The position numbers were made by a program, and so were the translations under genes. A model generated the notes under the pieces. It saw only the letters and a list, made by a program, of their open reading frames with translations. It was not told the origin of the DNA and did not search any database. Below, piece by piece: positions 13,742 to 22,625 of a DNA stretch of 40,961 nt. The first letter of the stretch is position 1. Each line of letters starts with the position of its first letter. Source of the stretch: Myxococcota bacterium (GTDB taxonomy: Bacteria > Myxococcota_A > Bradymonadia > UBA7976 > UBA1532); contig JAKLJY010000070.1 in assembly GCA_023150895.1 (NCBI GenBank), positions 1 to 40,961 on the forward strand. Direction: 5' to 3'.

Positions 13742-15355
13742 ATGAAAACCGGATTCAAGGCGCGTGTCGGCGTGGTGGCGATGATGGTCGCGGGCTGTGC
13801 GGCTGACCCGGGGAGTGACGAAACCGAGCGCGACCCGCCCGGGGATGGGACCGCGCTGGAGGTGACCCGCAACCCGGTCACCGTCAACATCGAAGACGGC
13901 GCCATCGACGCGTTGCCCCTGGCGGTTCGGCAGGACCTGACCTACTGCATCCACAGCTCGTTCGGCGACACGAACCCGGCCCTGCCCGGTCTCATCGCGG
14001 AAACGCTCGAAGAGGCGGCCCTGGACTGGGAGTCCGCCGCGGACCTCGACTTCCGGCACGTCCCGGAACAAGACGGCCCGGGGTGTACGAACCAGAACCA
14101 GAACGTGCACTTCAACGTTACGTTCGGACCGACCCGGGGCGGCGTGGCCACGGCGTTCATGCCCTACGAGCCCCGTTCGAGCCGGGTCCTCACCGTCTCC
14201 GCCGAGGCCATTGCCCGGCATGTCTTCGGAACGCGCCGGCTCGGGCCGCTGTTCAAGCACGAGATGGGCCACATGATCGGCTTTCGACACGAGCACGAGT
14301 GGTCGGACAACGAGGACTGCGCGAACGACCGGATCGAGACCGATCTCAGCCTGACCCCCATCGATACCGCGTCCGTGATGTGGTACCCGAACACCTGCGG
14401 CTCCACGGCCGCGGGCGACTATGCGCTCTCGAACTTCGACCGCCTCGGCGCGGCCTGCCTCTACAACCGCAACGTGTCCATGGGCACGTGCAGCCAGGAG
14501 CGCAGCGGCACGGACGTCATGTGGTGGACCGCGGGCAACGGCCAGGCCACGAGACTCATCCCGAGCAATTCGCTCGCGATCGCCGTGTCCGGCGACTTCG
14601 ACGGCGATCGCGCGGACGACATCCTCTTCTACGGCCGGGGCGCGGCGGCGGACACGGTGTGGTGGGGTCAGGTCTCGGGCTTCTCGTCGACCACGACTGC
14701 GGTGACGGTCGACGGCCTCTACGATCCGATCGTCGGCGACTTCAACGGAGACGGTCGCTCGGACATCTTCTGGTATGGCCCGGGGCGACGGCCCGACGTG
14801 ATCTGGTGGGGGCGCGCGAACCGCACGTTCCAGACGCAGGGCGCGGTCGTGAACGGCGTGTACCACCCGCTCGCGGGCGACTTCGACGGCAACGGCTGTG
14901 ACGACATCCTGTGGCACCGTCCGGAAGGCACCGACGCGCTGTGGTCGTTCCATCCCGACGGCAGCCACGACAACGACGTGTCGGTGATGGACGGCTACTT
15001 CCGGCCCGTCGTGGGCGACCTCGACGGCGACGGTCGGAGCGACATCGTCTGGTACGAGCCGGAGGTCAACAACGGCGCCATCTGGTACGGCCGGGCCGCG
15101 CGCAACCAGTTCGACAAGGTCAACCGCCTCTTGCCCAACGGCAACTTCTTCCCCTTCACGGGCGACTTCAACCGCGACGGGCGGTCCGACATCTTCTGGT
15201 ACCAGCCGGGCGACGGCGCGGACGCCATCTGGGACGGTCAGGCAAACCGGACGTTCGCCGGCCGCGCGAAGGACGTGGACGGGTACTACTCCCCGGTCGC
15301 GGGCGACTTCGACGGCGACACCGACGACGACGTCTACTGGTACGCGCCGCTCTGA
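13742..15355 (+). CDS. Lipoprotein metzincin protease with C-terminal FG-GAP repeats
   Basis: 537 residues. The N-terminus is a lipoprotein signal with lipobox VAGC (Cys near residue 19), so the protein is exported and lipid-anchored. The zinc site HEMGHMIGFRH gives H173, E174, H177 and H183 with Gly180, and the Met-turn is SVMWYP with M213, the metzincin pattern close to matrixins/astacins. From about residue 275 six repeats of about 47 residues carry GDFDGDxxDDI-type calcium loops followed by WY or WWG, likely a beta-propeller; the last ends abruptly at the stop. AAGGAG precedes the ATG by 8 bases. Secreted proteolysis, for example in feeding or matrix processing, is the likely job. The divergent MarR gene is its probable regulator. 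Confidence 0.88.
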   Translation: MKTGFKARVGVVAMMVAGCAADPGSDETERDPPGDGTALEVTRNPVTVNIEDGAIDALPLAVRQDLTYCIHSSFGDTNPALPGLIAETLEEAALDWESAADLDFRHVPEQDGPGCTNQNQNVHFNVTFGPTRGGVATAFMPYEPRSSRVLTVSAEAIARHVFGTRRLGPLFKHEMGHMIGFRHEHEWSDNEDCANDRIETDLSLTPIDTASVMWYPNTCGSTAAGDYALSNFDRLGAACLYNRNVSMGTCSQERSGTDVMWWTAGNGQATRLIPSNSLAIAVSGDFDGDRADDILFYGRGAAADTVWWGQVSGFSSTTTAVTVDGLYDPIVGDFNGDGRSDIFWYGPGRRPDVIWWGRANRTFQTQGAVVNGVYHPLAGDFDGNGCDDILWHRPEGTDALWSFHPDGSHDNDVSVMDGYFRPVVGDLDGDGRSDIVWYEPEVNNGAIWYGRAARNQFDKVNRLLPNGNFFPFTGDFNRDGRSDIFWYQPGDGADAIWDGQANRTFAGRAKDVDGYYSPVAGDFDGDTDDDVYWYAPL

Positions 15356-15374
15356 GCGTCCACGGAGCGCTCGC

Positions 15375-18300
15375 TCAGGGCGCCCCGGGCGCCCCGGGCG
15401 CCGCAACGGCGTCGCAGAAGACCGGCCCGGCGCGCAGGTGCGCCGACGTCCCGCCCCCGAGGTTTGCTCGGTAGCCGCCGAAGACGTAGCGGTCCCGGAA
15501 CCAGACCGGCCAAGGCCAGCGATACCCGGACGTGCGCTCCTCGAGCAGGATGGGGGTCTCGGCCACGACGCCGTTGGGGAGGACCTCCGTGAAGTAGTCG
15601 TCCCAGCCCGCGCGGGTGCCGAGTCGATCCCGCTGGAACGACAGCCCGATGCGGTCCCGGTCGGCGTTGTGCGTGACGCCGAAGCCGCCGAGGAAGAGCT
15701 GCTGCCCGTCGAAGAACGCGAGCGCCGAACCGAGGTTCACGTCCACGCGGCCGCCCAGCGCGACCAGACGCGTGTTGAATCGCCGGAACCTGAGCTGGCC
15801 GAACGGGTAGTTCGACGGTGACCATGAGACCGGCACCCATGCCAGCGTAAACGTCCCGGATTCCGCGTCGAAGGCCGCGGCAGGCGGGTACGCGACATGG
15901 TTCGACTCCTGGACCGTGAGCGTTTGCCCTTCGAGGTACTGCCCGTCCGTGTCCCAGCGCCGGCCGACCGCATACGTCTCGCCCTCACATCCGTGCCCGT
16001 TCCCGACCGCGATGAACGCGCCGGCGTCGTAGAAGAGCGGCCAGTTCCAGTCGTTGCCGGCGCAAGTCATCGTCGGGGGCGCCGTGGCCGCCAGATCCGC
16101 GGGATCGACGGTGATGAACGAGGTGTTGCGATTCGGGGACTCGCGCACGTTGACCTTGACGGCAAATCGCCCGTGTGGCGCCGCCGCGACGGTGAACGTG
16201 GTCGGTCGGGCGTTGACCTCGAGCTCGTCGATCTCGTGCGGACCGGCGAGCAGCTCGCCAGAGGGGGAGACCACGACGAACCGGGCCGAGGTCGTGTCCG
16301 CGATGGAGAGATACGCCACGCCGATGACGTCCCCGTTCCAGGCCGCGCTGAGCGCGACGGGATCCGGGCCCGGAACGGTGAGCGGCGGGGCGGTGGCGTT
16401 GAGGTCCGCATCGAACCGCGCGAACCCGAGGCGGCCCTGGCGGATCCAGACGGTCGCGATCTCGCCCGCGAACGGGCCGTCGGCCATCGGCAGGACGGTC
16501 AGGTGCGACGTCGAGGGCGTCTCGGGGTCGACTCGCACCGCCGCCCCCAGATAAGGCACATCCTCGTCGGTCGCGCCGTCGCAGTCGTCGTCCAGGCCGT
16601 TGCACGCGTCGGCCGCGGCGGCGCGGTCGTACGCGTCACACCGGCGATCGCGCGGGCCGGCGCAGACCCAGGTGCCGGCACCGCAGACGCCGGGGGCGTT
16701 GCAGTTGCCGCCCACGTCCCAGTCCTCGTCGGTCTCGCCATCGCAATCCTCGTCGAGCCCGTCGCAGACCTCGGCCACGGGGGCCCACAGCGCCAGATCG
16801 CGCAACGGCGCGCCGAGGACGGCGGGGGGGCCGGCCGGGTCGAGATCGGCCACGGTGAAGACCTGCAGCGACGTCCCGCCGACGGCCCCGACGGCCACGA
16901 GTTCGGCGTCGTAGGTCGCGGCGAGGCGAAAGGCGTCGTCGCCGACCGGGGCGTCCGCGGACACGACGACCGTGTCGAGCACGGCCAGGGTCGATGCGTC
17001 CAGGCGGGCGAGGGTGACCTCGGCGGCGGGGGTCGGCGTGCGGCCCAGGGCGAGCACGATGTCGCCCCGGACGGTGGCCGCCAGGACGGTCGCGCCCTCG
17101 CCGCCGAAAGGCTCGACCGAGACCACCTCCGCGGACGCGCGGCCGTCCAGAACGGCCCGCGCGAGCACGGACCCGCCCCAGGCGAAGACCCGCTCCTCGT
17201 ACGGATCGGCGAGGAGCCCGGTCAGCTCGCCTGCGCCCGGCACGGTGCCGATCTCCACCGCGCCCGCCGGATCGGGCACGGACAGGCGCTCGCCACCCGC
17301 CACGACCGGCGTGCCGGACCAGGCAACGGCCAGGACCGCGCCGTCGTCCACGGTGCCGAGCGGGGTGACCGCGCCCGTGTCGAGGTCGATCGAAGTGACC
17401 GTCCGGGTGGCGTTCCCAAACAGCGTGAACGCCGTCCGGCCGCCCGGCGCAAGGGCCGCGGCCCGGACGCCCGTGGCGGGCGCGGGGATGGCGGCGGGCG
17501 ACCGGGCGAGCACCTCGCCGTCGGTCAGGTCCACGATCTGGACGGCGCCCCGCCAGGCCACGTCCCCGCCGGCGCCGAAGACGAGCGCACGCTCGCCGTC
17601 GGGCAGCAGGGTCAGGTCGCCCGGGCGGTACACGCCCGCGTCGGGCAGGGGGGCCGAGCGCAAGAGCGGCGGGGCATCGTCGGCGAAGACCGCCGTGGGG
17701 TCGTAGGCCTCGAAGGCCGCGTCGGTCAACGCCCAGAGGGTGTACTCGCGCGACCACGGGAGGGGGTGCGGGCAGGTCGGATCGGGCGGGGGGACGGCCG
17801 CGTCGACCACGGCCGCGTCGGGGACCGCCATGTCCGGCGTCGGCGGGACGGCCATGTCCGGCACCGGCGGGACGGCCATGTCCGGCACCGGCGGCGGGGC
17901 CATGTCGGGAATCGCGGCGTCGGGGATCGCCATGTCCGGCGTCGGCGGCGGGGCCATGTCGGGGATGGCGGCGTCGGGGACCGCCATGTCGGGCATCGGC
18001 GGGACGGCCGCGTCCGGCACCGGCGGGTGCGTCATGTCGGGCGTCGGCGGCGGCAGGGCCAGGTCGGGGATGGCCGCGTCGACGACGGCCATGTCGGGCG
18101 TCGGCGGCGGCCCGGCGTCGGGCACGGGCGGCGCGCCACCGTCGGGCCCTCCGGCGTCCAGGTCGGCGCCGTCCGGCTGCGGGGGTCGAGCATCCAGCGT
18201 CGGCGGGCGGGCTGCGTCCGGCCGCGGGCTCGCGTCCGCAGGGGACGGCCCGGTGGCATCGGGCGCGGGCGGACGGCTCGCGTCCGGCCCGGACGTGCTC

Positions 18301-18452
18301 GCGTCCCCCGACGGCACGCAGGTGCCGGACTCGCAGACGGCGCCGGGCTCACACGGAGAGCCGGCGCTGCACTCGGCCAGGCCGGGGACCTCGACGCAGC
18401 CGAGCGTCACCGCCCCGAGGAGCCACACGCCGTGTCGTTTCAGGGTCACCAT
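15375..18452 (-). CDS. Large lipoprotein with Asp-Pro-rich linker, beta-propeller-like domains and MopE-type metal-binding motifs
   Basis: 1025 residues from the ATG at 18452, which has GTGGAGG upstream; the longer open frame is not used. The lipobox is TLGC (Cys about residue 19). A six-Cys stretch (ECSAGSPCEPGAVCESGTC) follows, then about 180 residues of PDM/PDAA repeats. Residues about 220-560 repeat Gly/Val/Asp-rich strands like a YncE-type propeller. Two MopE-family motifs, CDGLDEDCDGETDED and CNGLDDDCDGATDED, follow with a CNAPGVCGAGTWVC cluster between them. The C-terminal half is again strand-rich and ends in APGAPGAP. Such proteins are common on Myxococcota surfaces and probably bind metal or partners; no enzyme motif is seen. 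Its start overlaps the TPR-PEGA stop by 7 bases. Confidence 0.8.
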   Translation of the reverse strand: MVTLKRHGVWLLGAVTLGCVEVPGLAECSAGSPCEPGAVCESGTCVPSGDASTSGPDASRPPAPDATGPSPADASPRPDAARPPTLDARPPQPDGADLDAGGPDGGAPPVPDAGPPPTPDMAVVDAAIPDLALPPPTPDMTHPPVPDAAVPPMPDMAVPDAAIPDMAPPPTPDMAIPDAAIPDMAPPPVPDMAVPPVPDMAVPPTPDMAVPDAAVVDAAVPPPDPTCPHPLPWSREYTLWALTDAAFEAYDPTAVFADDAPPLLRSAPLPDAGVYRPGDLTLLPDGERALVFGAGGDVAWRGAVQIVDLTDGEVLARSPAAIPAPATGVRAAALAPGGRTAFTLFGNATRTVTSIDLDTGAVTPLGTVDDGAVLAVAWSGTPVVAGGERLSVPDPAGAVEIGTVPGAGELTGLLADPYEERVFAWGGSVLARAVLDGRASAEVVSVEPFGGEGATVLAATVRGDIVLALGRTPTPAAEVTLARLDASTLAVLDTVVVSADAPVGDDAFRLAATYDAELVAVGAVGGTSLQVFTVADLDPAGPPAVLGAPLRDLALWAPVAEVCDGLDEDCDGETDEDWDVGGNCNAPGVCGAGTWVCAGPRDRRCDAYDRAAAADACNGLDDDCDGATDEDVPYLGAAVRVDPETPSTSHLTVLPMADGPFAGEIATVWIRQGRLGFARFDADLNATAPPLTVPGPDPVALSAAWNGDVIGVAYLSIADTTSARFVVVSPSGELLAGPHEIDELEVNARPTTFTVAAAPHGRFAVKVNVRESPNRNTSFITVDPADLAATAPPTMTCAGNDWNWPLFYDAGAFIAVGNGHGCEGETYAVGRRWDTDGQYLEGQTLTVQESNHVAYPPAAAFDAESGTFTLAWVPVSWSPSNYPFGQLRFRRFNTRLVALGGRVDVNLGSALAFFDGQQLFLGGFGVTHNADRDRIGLSFQRDRLGTRAGWDDYFTEVLPNGVVAETPILLEERTSGYRWPWPVWFRDRYVFGGYRANLGGGTSAHLRAGPVFCDAVAAPGAPGAP
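15380..15405. repeat. GC tandem repeat encoding Ala-Pro-Gly tail
   Basis: About three units of gggcgcccc form the 3' end of the lipoprotein gene and encode APGAPGAP just before the stop. It is the second short GC tandem repeat at a gene end in this window. Confidence 0.65.
17790..18130. repeat. Tandem repeat encoding PDM/PDAA linker
   Basis: Units built on ggccatgtccggcgtcggcggg and ggcgtcggggatcgccatg repeat more than ten times with changes. On the minus strand they encode alternating PDM, PDAAI and PPPTP units, a flexible stalk behind the lipoprotein anchor. Length variation between strains is expected. Confidence 0.75.
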
Positions 18453-19489
18453 GCGAACCTCCACGTGGTCGCGCCGGGCGCGGCAGCCGTGTCGGCGGGG
18501 GCGGCCGCGCGACCGCCCCCATAGGGCCAGAGAAGCACACCGACGCCGCCGCCGACCAGCGCCGCCCCGAGCGCGAACGTGACCGCCGCCGCCGTGTTGG
18601 CCGAGTCGACGTCGGACGTCAGCGCGTCGTACCGTGCCCGCTCCGCCGGGCCGAGGCCGCGGGCATCGTCGGCCGTCGCCCGCGCGTCCAGGTGGAAAAG
18701 GGTGCCCGCCGCCAGGCCTGCGACCCCGAGTCCGACCGCGCCCCAACCGGCGTAGGGCACCCAGCCCGGCCGGGTCTGGGCAGGCGTGTCGCCGGGGGCG
18801 GTCGCCGTCACGGCGGGCGGAGGGGGCGACGCGGAGGCCAGCGGTGCCGGGCTCGGCAGGTCGAACGCGACCGCGAATCGGGGGGCCACCGGCACCTCGA
18901 CCTCGCGGACGTCATCCGGCCGACCGGCGATGCGCAGCGTCAGCCGGTGACGCCCGGGTCGCAGGCTGAGCTCGACGGGGGTTCGCCCCGCCGCGGTGCT
19001 CGCATCGTCGACGAGCACGAGCGCGTCGGCCGGGCTCGTCGTGACCGTGACCGCCGTCGGTCGTTCCTGAACGATGCGACGCAATGCGGTCACCGTCCCC
19101 TCGACGTCCGCTTTGTCCGCCGCCTCGGGGTGCCGGGCCAGGTAAGTGCCATACGCGGCGATGGCTTCGTCGATGCGGCCGGCGCGCTCGAGGGCGCGGG
19201 CGAGGTTGAACGCGAGCTTTGCCGAGGCAGGGGCGAGCTCCAGACCGACGCGGAACTCGTGCGCCGCTTCGACGAATCGACCGGCGCGGTAGAGGTCGAC
19301 GCCCATCCGGTAGCGTGTCGTGGCGGCCGGGGGCGCACCGGGCTCGAGCGGCCGGTCGTCGGTCGGGGCGGCAGCAGGCGGGGGGGCAGGCTGCGCGGCC
19401 GCGTTCGAGCCGACGAGGAGGGCCCCCAGGGACAGCCCGAGAATGGTTCGTCGTCGAATCAGGACAAATCGGTCGAGATGTCGGTCCAT
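18446..19489 (-). CDS. TPR- and PEGA-domain membrane protein
   Basis: 347 residues from the ATG at 19489 (an ATG at 19501 is possible). A signal peptide ends near NAAAQ. TPR-like helices follow (YRMGVDLYRAGRFVEAAHEF and LAFNLARALERAGRIDEAIAAY, about residues 65-125). A PEGA domain spans about 145-225, with TVTTSPADALVLVDD and GRTPVELSLRPGRHRL. After a Pro-rich linker come two hydrophobic segments (about 262-280 and 308-332) that may anchor it. The layout is frequent in Myxococcota and suggests a periplasmic scaffold. Its stop overlaps the start of the large lipoprotein gene, so the two are translationally coupled and probably work together at the envelope. Confidence 0.85.
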   Translation of the reverse strand: MDRHLDRFVLIRRRTILGLSLGALLVGSNAAAQPAPPPAAAPTDDRPLEPGAPPAATTRYRMGVDLYRAGRFVEAAHEFRVGLELAPASAKLAFNLARALERAGRIDEAIAAYGTYLARHPEAADKADVEGTVTALRRIVQERPTAVTVTTSPADALVLVDDASTAAGRTPVELSLRPGRHRLTLRIAGRPDDVREVEVPVAPRFAVAFDLPSPAPLASASPPPPAVTATAPGDTPAQTRPGWVPYAGWGAVGLGVAGLAAGTLFHLDARATADDARGLGPAERARYDALTSDVDSANTAAAVTFALGAALVGGGVGVLLWPYGGGRAAAPADTAAAPGATTWRFAW

Positions 19490-19550
19490 ACCCGGGAACA
19501 TACCGAGCCGGCACCCTCGGCGCGAGCCCCGGAAACGCCGCGATCGGCGT

Positions 19551-19578
19551 GGGGCGAAATGCCCCATGGGGCCAAAAT
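19551..19578. repeat. Palindromic repeat GCCCCATGGGGC, copy B
   Basis: GGGGCGAAAT (19551-19560) is followed by the palindrome GCCCCATGGGGC (19561-19572) and CAAAATG. The left arm can also pair with GCCCC. It lies in the 238-base spacer upstream of the TPR-PEGA gene and resembles copy A near 5862. Apart from it I see no gene or clear promoter in this spacer. Confidence 0.55.
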
Positions 19579-19727
19579 GTCCACCGATCGGCCGGGCTCC
19601 GTCCCGAGGAAGGCGAGGACGGAGGCGTCGGCGGGTCCCGGCCGACCGGTGAACGGACGACGACGCAACGGGAAGGGAGAAGCGCCGTCGCCGAGGCTGC
19701 ACAAATGCACGGACCGGGCCAACGTCG

Positions 19728-21116
19728 TCAGTCGCCGGCCGCGTCGGGATCCTCGCCGCCCCCGTACCCGTAGCGCTCCAGCTTCCGATAGAGCGTGCGT
19801 CGGTCGAGCCCGAGCACGCGCGCGGTCAGGCGCTTGTTGCCACCGAGGCTCTCGAGCGACTTGAGGATGTACCGGCGCTCGACCTCGTCGAGGGGCAGGA
19901 TCTCCTCGGGATCCTGCGTCGGCAGGACCAGCTCGGTCGGGCGGTATCCGCGAATGCGCTCCGGGAGGTCGTCGACGAGGATCTCCGCGCCCGCGGCCAG
20001 CGCCACCGCGCGCTCGATGCAGTTCGCGAGTTCGCGCACGTTGCCGGGCCAGGGGTAGTTGAGCAGGCGCGCGGCGGCCGGGCTCGAAAGCGTCCGCGCG
20101 GTCAGGCCCGACCGGGTCGTCGCCTGGTCGAGAAACGCCTGCGCGAGCAGGAGAACGTCGGCGCCTCGCGCGCGCAGAGGCGGCACCGCGAGCTCGATCA
20201 CGTTGAGCCGGAAGTAGAGGTCCTGCCGGAAGGCGCCCCGCTCGACCTGTTCCTCGAGGTCCCGGTGCGTCGCCGCGACGAGGCGGGCGTCGAAGGGCAC
20301 ATCGGCGTCCGCCCCCACCGGGCGGATCGTCCTCTCCTGAACGGCCCGCAGGAGCTTCGCCTGCAGGTTCAGCGGCATGTCCCCGATCTCGTCGAGGAAG
20401 AGCGTCCCCCCGGCCGCCCGCGCGAAGAGCCCCGGCCGCGTCGCGCGCGCATCGGTGAAGGCGCCACGCACATGTCCGAACAGCTCGCTCTCGAGCAGGG
20501 CCTCGGGCATCGCGGCGCAGTTCAGGGCCACGAAGGGGGCCGCGCTCCGCCGGCTGCGGGCGTGCACCGCCCGTGCGACGAGCTCCTTGCCGCTGCCGGT
20601 CTCGCCGGTCACGAGAACGGTGGCGTCCGTGGTGGCGACGCGCTCGATGAGATCGTAGAGCGCCCGCATCGGCGCGCTCTGGCCGAGGAGCGCCTCGAAC
20701 GAGCGCGTTGCGGCGACGACGCTGCGCAAGCGCTCCACTTCGCTCTTGAGGCGCCGATGCGCGACCGCGCGGTCGAGGGCGAGGGCGAGGGCGTCGAGCC
20801 GCACCGGCTTGGTCAGGAAGTCGTAGGCCCCGGTGCGAATGGCCGTGATGGCGTTCTCGAGGCTGGCAAAGGCCGTGATGATCACGACGGGCAGGTCACG
20901 GTGGTTGGCCACGATGCGTTCGCACACGTCGAACCCCGTCAACCCCCGCATGTTCATGTCGGTCACGACGACCTCGAACGTGCCGCCCCGCAGCCGCTCG
21001 AGCGCCGCCTCGCCGCTCGTCTCCCAGGCGACGGTAAAGCCCCGCTTGGTCAGCCCTTCAGCGAGCACCTCGCACATGCCGCGCTCGTCGTCGATCACCA
21101 GCACGTCACCCCGCAT
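19728..21116 (-). CDS. NtrC-family sigma54-dependent response regulator
   Basis: 462 residues. Receiver domain residues 1-120 with phospho-acceptor D53 (VVVTDMNM) and K of FLTKP. The AAA+ domain (about 140-380) has Walker A GETGSGKE, Walker B LFLDEIGD and R-finger region YFRLNVIEL. The sigma54-contact loop reads GAFTDA rather than canonical GAFTGA. A Fis-type helix-turn-helix is at the C-terminus (NKRLTARVLGLDRRTLYRKLE). Of two in-frame ATGs, the one at 21116 has AGGAGG at 9 bases and is preferred over 21122. The start lies within the kinase gene's last codons. It should activate sigma54 promoters when phosphorylated by the adjacent kinase; target genes are unknown. Confidence 0.93.
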   Translation of the reverse strand: MRGDVLVIDDERGMCEVLAEGLTKRGFTVAWETSGEAALERLRGGTFEVVVTDMNMRGLTGFDVCERIVANHRDLPVVIITAFASLENAITAIRTGAYDFLTKPVRLDALALALDRAVAHRRLKSEVERLRSVVAATRSFEALLGQSAPMRALYDLIERVATTDATVLVTGETGSGKELVARAVHARSRRSAAPFVALNCAAMPEALLESELFGHVRGAFTDARATRPGLFARAAGGTLFLDEIGDMPLNLQAKLLRAVQERTIRPVGADADVPFDARLVAATHRDLEEQVERGAFRQDLYFRLNVIELAVPPLRARGADVLLLAQAFLDQATTRSGLTARTLSSPAAARLLNYPWPGNVRELANCIERAVALAAGAEILVDDLPERIRGYRPTELVLPTQDPEEILPLDEVERRYILKSLESLGGNKRLTARVLGLDRRTLYRKLERYGYGGGEDPDAAGD

Positions 21117-22590
21117 GGGCATCGTCCTCCTGGGGAAGATGAACCGTGAACGTACACCCGTGGCCCGGGGCCGTGGCGACCTCGACGAATCCGCCGTGGT
21201 CCCGCACGATGCCCTCCATCACCGAGAGGCCGAGGCCGGCGCCGGTGGGCTTGGTCGAGAAGAAGGGCTCGAAGATGCGCGGCAGATCCTCCCGGGGAAT
21301 GCCGGTGCCCTCATCGGAGACCTCGAGGGTGACGTATGGGCGCGGCGTCTCGCCGACCTGGCCGGGCGCGATGCGCCGGGCGCGCCCGACGGCGATCCGG
21401 ATGGTCCCGGCGCCGGCCATCGCCTGTAGCCCGTTGACGATCAGGTTGGTCAGGACTTGCTGGATCTGTGCAGCGTCGATGGGGGCGTGGGACGGCGACG
21501 AGGCCGGCTCGACCACCAGCCGGGCGTTCTGCCGCGCCGCCACGGGCTCGAGGAGCGCAGTCGTCTGCGCCACGACATCGGCGACGTCGACCCGCTGCCG
21601 ATCGCATGACGCGGGCCGGGCGTAGTTCAGGAGCTGCTGGATGATGCGGGCCATCTGGTCGGCATGCTCGCCGATGCTGCGGGCCTGAGCGCGGACCGCC
21701 TCTGCGCCGGCCTCCTCGTCGGCGATTTCGGAGAGCATCTGTGCGCGCATCGACACCACGTTCAGCGGCGTCCCGAGCTCATGGGCGATCGAAGCGGCCA
21801 TTCGCCCCACGGTCATCAGACGGTCCGCCCGCCGGAGCTGCTCGACGGCCTCGAGGCGGGACTGCGTCTCTTCGTCGAGCCGGCGGCGGGCCTCGGCGAG
21901 CCGGTCGCACATGGTGTTCATCTCCCGTGCGAGGACCCCGAACTCGTCGTTCCGCGTGACCGCGATCGGGTGGTCGAGATCGCCCGCGCCGACCCGCCGG
22001 GCCTTGTCCACCAAGGCGCGCACGGGCCGCCCGACGAAACTCACGCCGACGACGCCCGCCGTGATGCCGCCGCCGAGGGCGAGCAGGAGCGTCACGAAGA
22101 CCATCCGGAGGACCGTCGCACGGATGTGTTCCGCCTCCGCGTCGAGGCTCTCCGACAGGTGGATGACGCCGACGCGGGGCCCGGGGACGTCGACCGGGAC
22201 ATAGGTATGCAGCCGATGCGTGCCCGGCCGGTCGGCCAGGTGCCAGGGGCGCCCCGGCCCGGGCGGCCCGCCGACCTTTTCCCGCGCCCTCCGACCACCG
22301 GGGAAGGCCGTCGGCGCGGCCTCGAGCGCCTCCTCCCAGACCCACTCGATGGTGATGTTCGCCTCGCGCTCGTTCGTTTGCGCCAGCAGTCTCAGGGCTT
22401 CGTCCGGCCCGCGGGAGAGCCAGACCTCGGTGATCGCGTTGCCGAGGGCCCGACCCATGGCCCGGTGGTCCTGGCGCATGTCCTCTTCGAAGGTGGCGAG
22501 GTCGCCCGACAGGCGCCACCACGCCTGAACCGTGAAGACGACCAGCATGACGGCCAGGAGCGCGGCGGAGAGACGGTAGGTGAGCTTCAT
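21106..22590 (-). CDS. Membrane sensor histidine kinase
   Basis: 494 residues. Membrane helices at about 7-25 and 160-186 enclose a periplasmic sensor region of about 130 residues. A HAMP linker follows (about 187-240). The HisKA motif is SIAHELGTPLNVV with H270, and the ATPase part has the N box (TNLIVNGLQAM), DEGTGIPRED and GAGLGLSVM. It phosphorylates the NtrC-type regulator whose start overlaps its 3' end. It sits 35 bases after the antiporter NhaA, so the three probably form one transcript. That position suggests that the signal relates to Na+ or pH, but nothing in the sensor region proves this. Confidence 0.93.
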   Translation of the reverse strand: MKLTYRLSAALLAVMLVVFTVQAWWRLSGDLATFEEDMRQDHRAMGRALGNAITEVWLSRGPDEALRLLAQTNEREANITIEWVWEEALEAAPTAFPGGRRAREKVGGPPGPGRPWHLADRPGTHRLHTYVPVDVPGPRVGVIHLSESLDAEAEHIRATVLRMVFVTLLLALGGGITAGVVGVSFVGRPVRALVDKARRVGAGDLDHPIAVTRNDEFGVLAREMNTMCDRLAEARRRLDEETQSRLEAVEQLRRADRLMTVGRMAASIAHELGTPLNVVSMRAQMLSEIADEEAGAEAVRAQARSIGEHADQMARIIQQLLNYARPASCDRQRVDVADVVAQTTALLEPVAARQNARLVVEPASSPSHAPIDAAQIQQVLTNLIVNGLQAMAGAGTIRIAVGRARRIAPGQVGETPRPYVTLEVSDEGTGIPREDLPRIFEPFFSTKPTGAGLGLSVMEGIVRDHGGFVEVATAPGHGCTFTVHLPQEDDAHAG

Positions 22591-22625
22591 CGGTTCGGCA
22601 CCGGACGCAGCAAGAAGCGTTCCCG

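Noticed and set aside
17790-18130. A CRISPR-like regular repeat
   Set aside because: Units are contiguous with no unique spacers and stay in the reading frame as PDM/PDAA codons.
15897-18524. An 875-codon plus-strand frame over the MopE-motif lipoprotein
   Set aside because: Gly/Arg/Asp low complexity, antisense to a gene with lipobox, Cys and MopE motifs.
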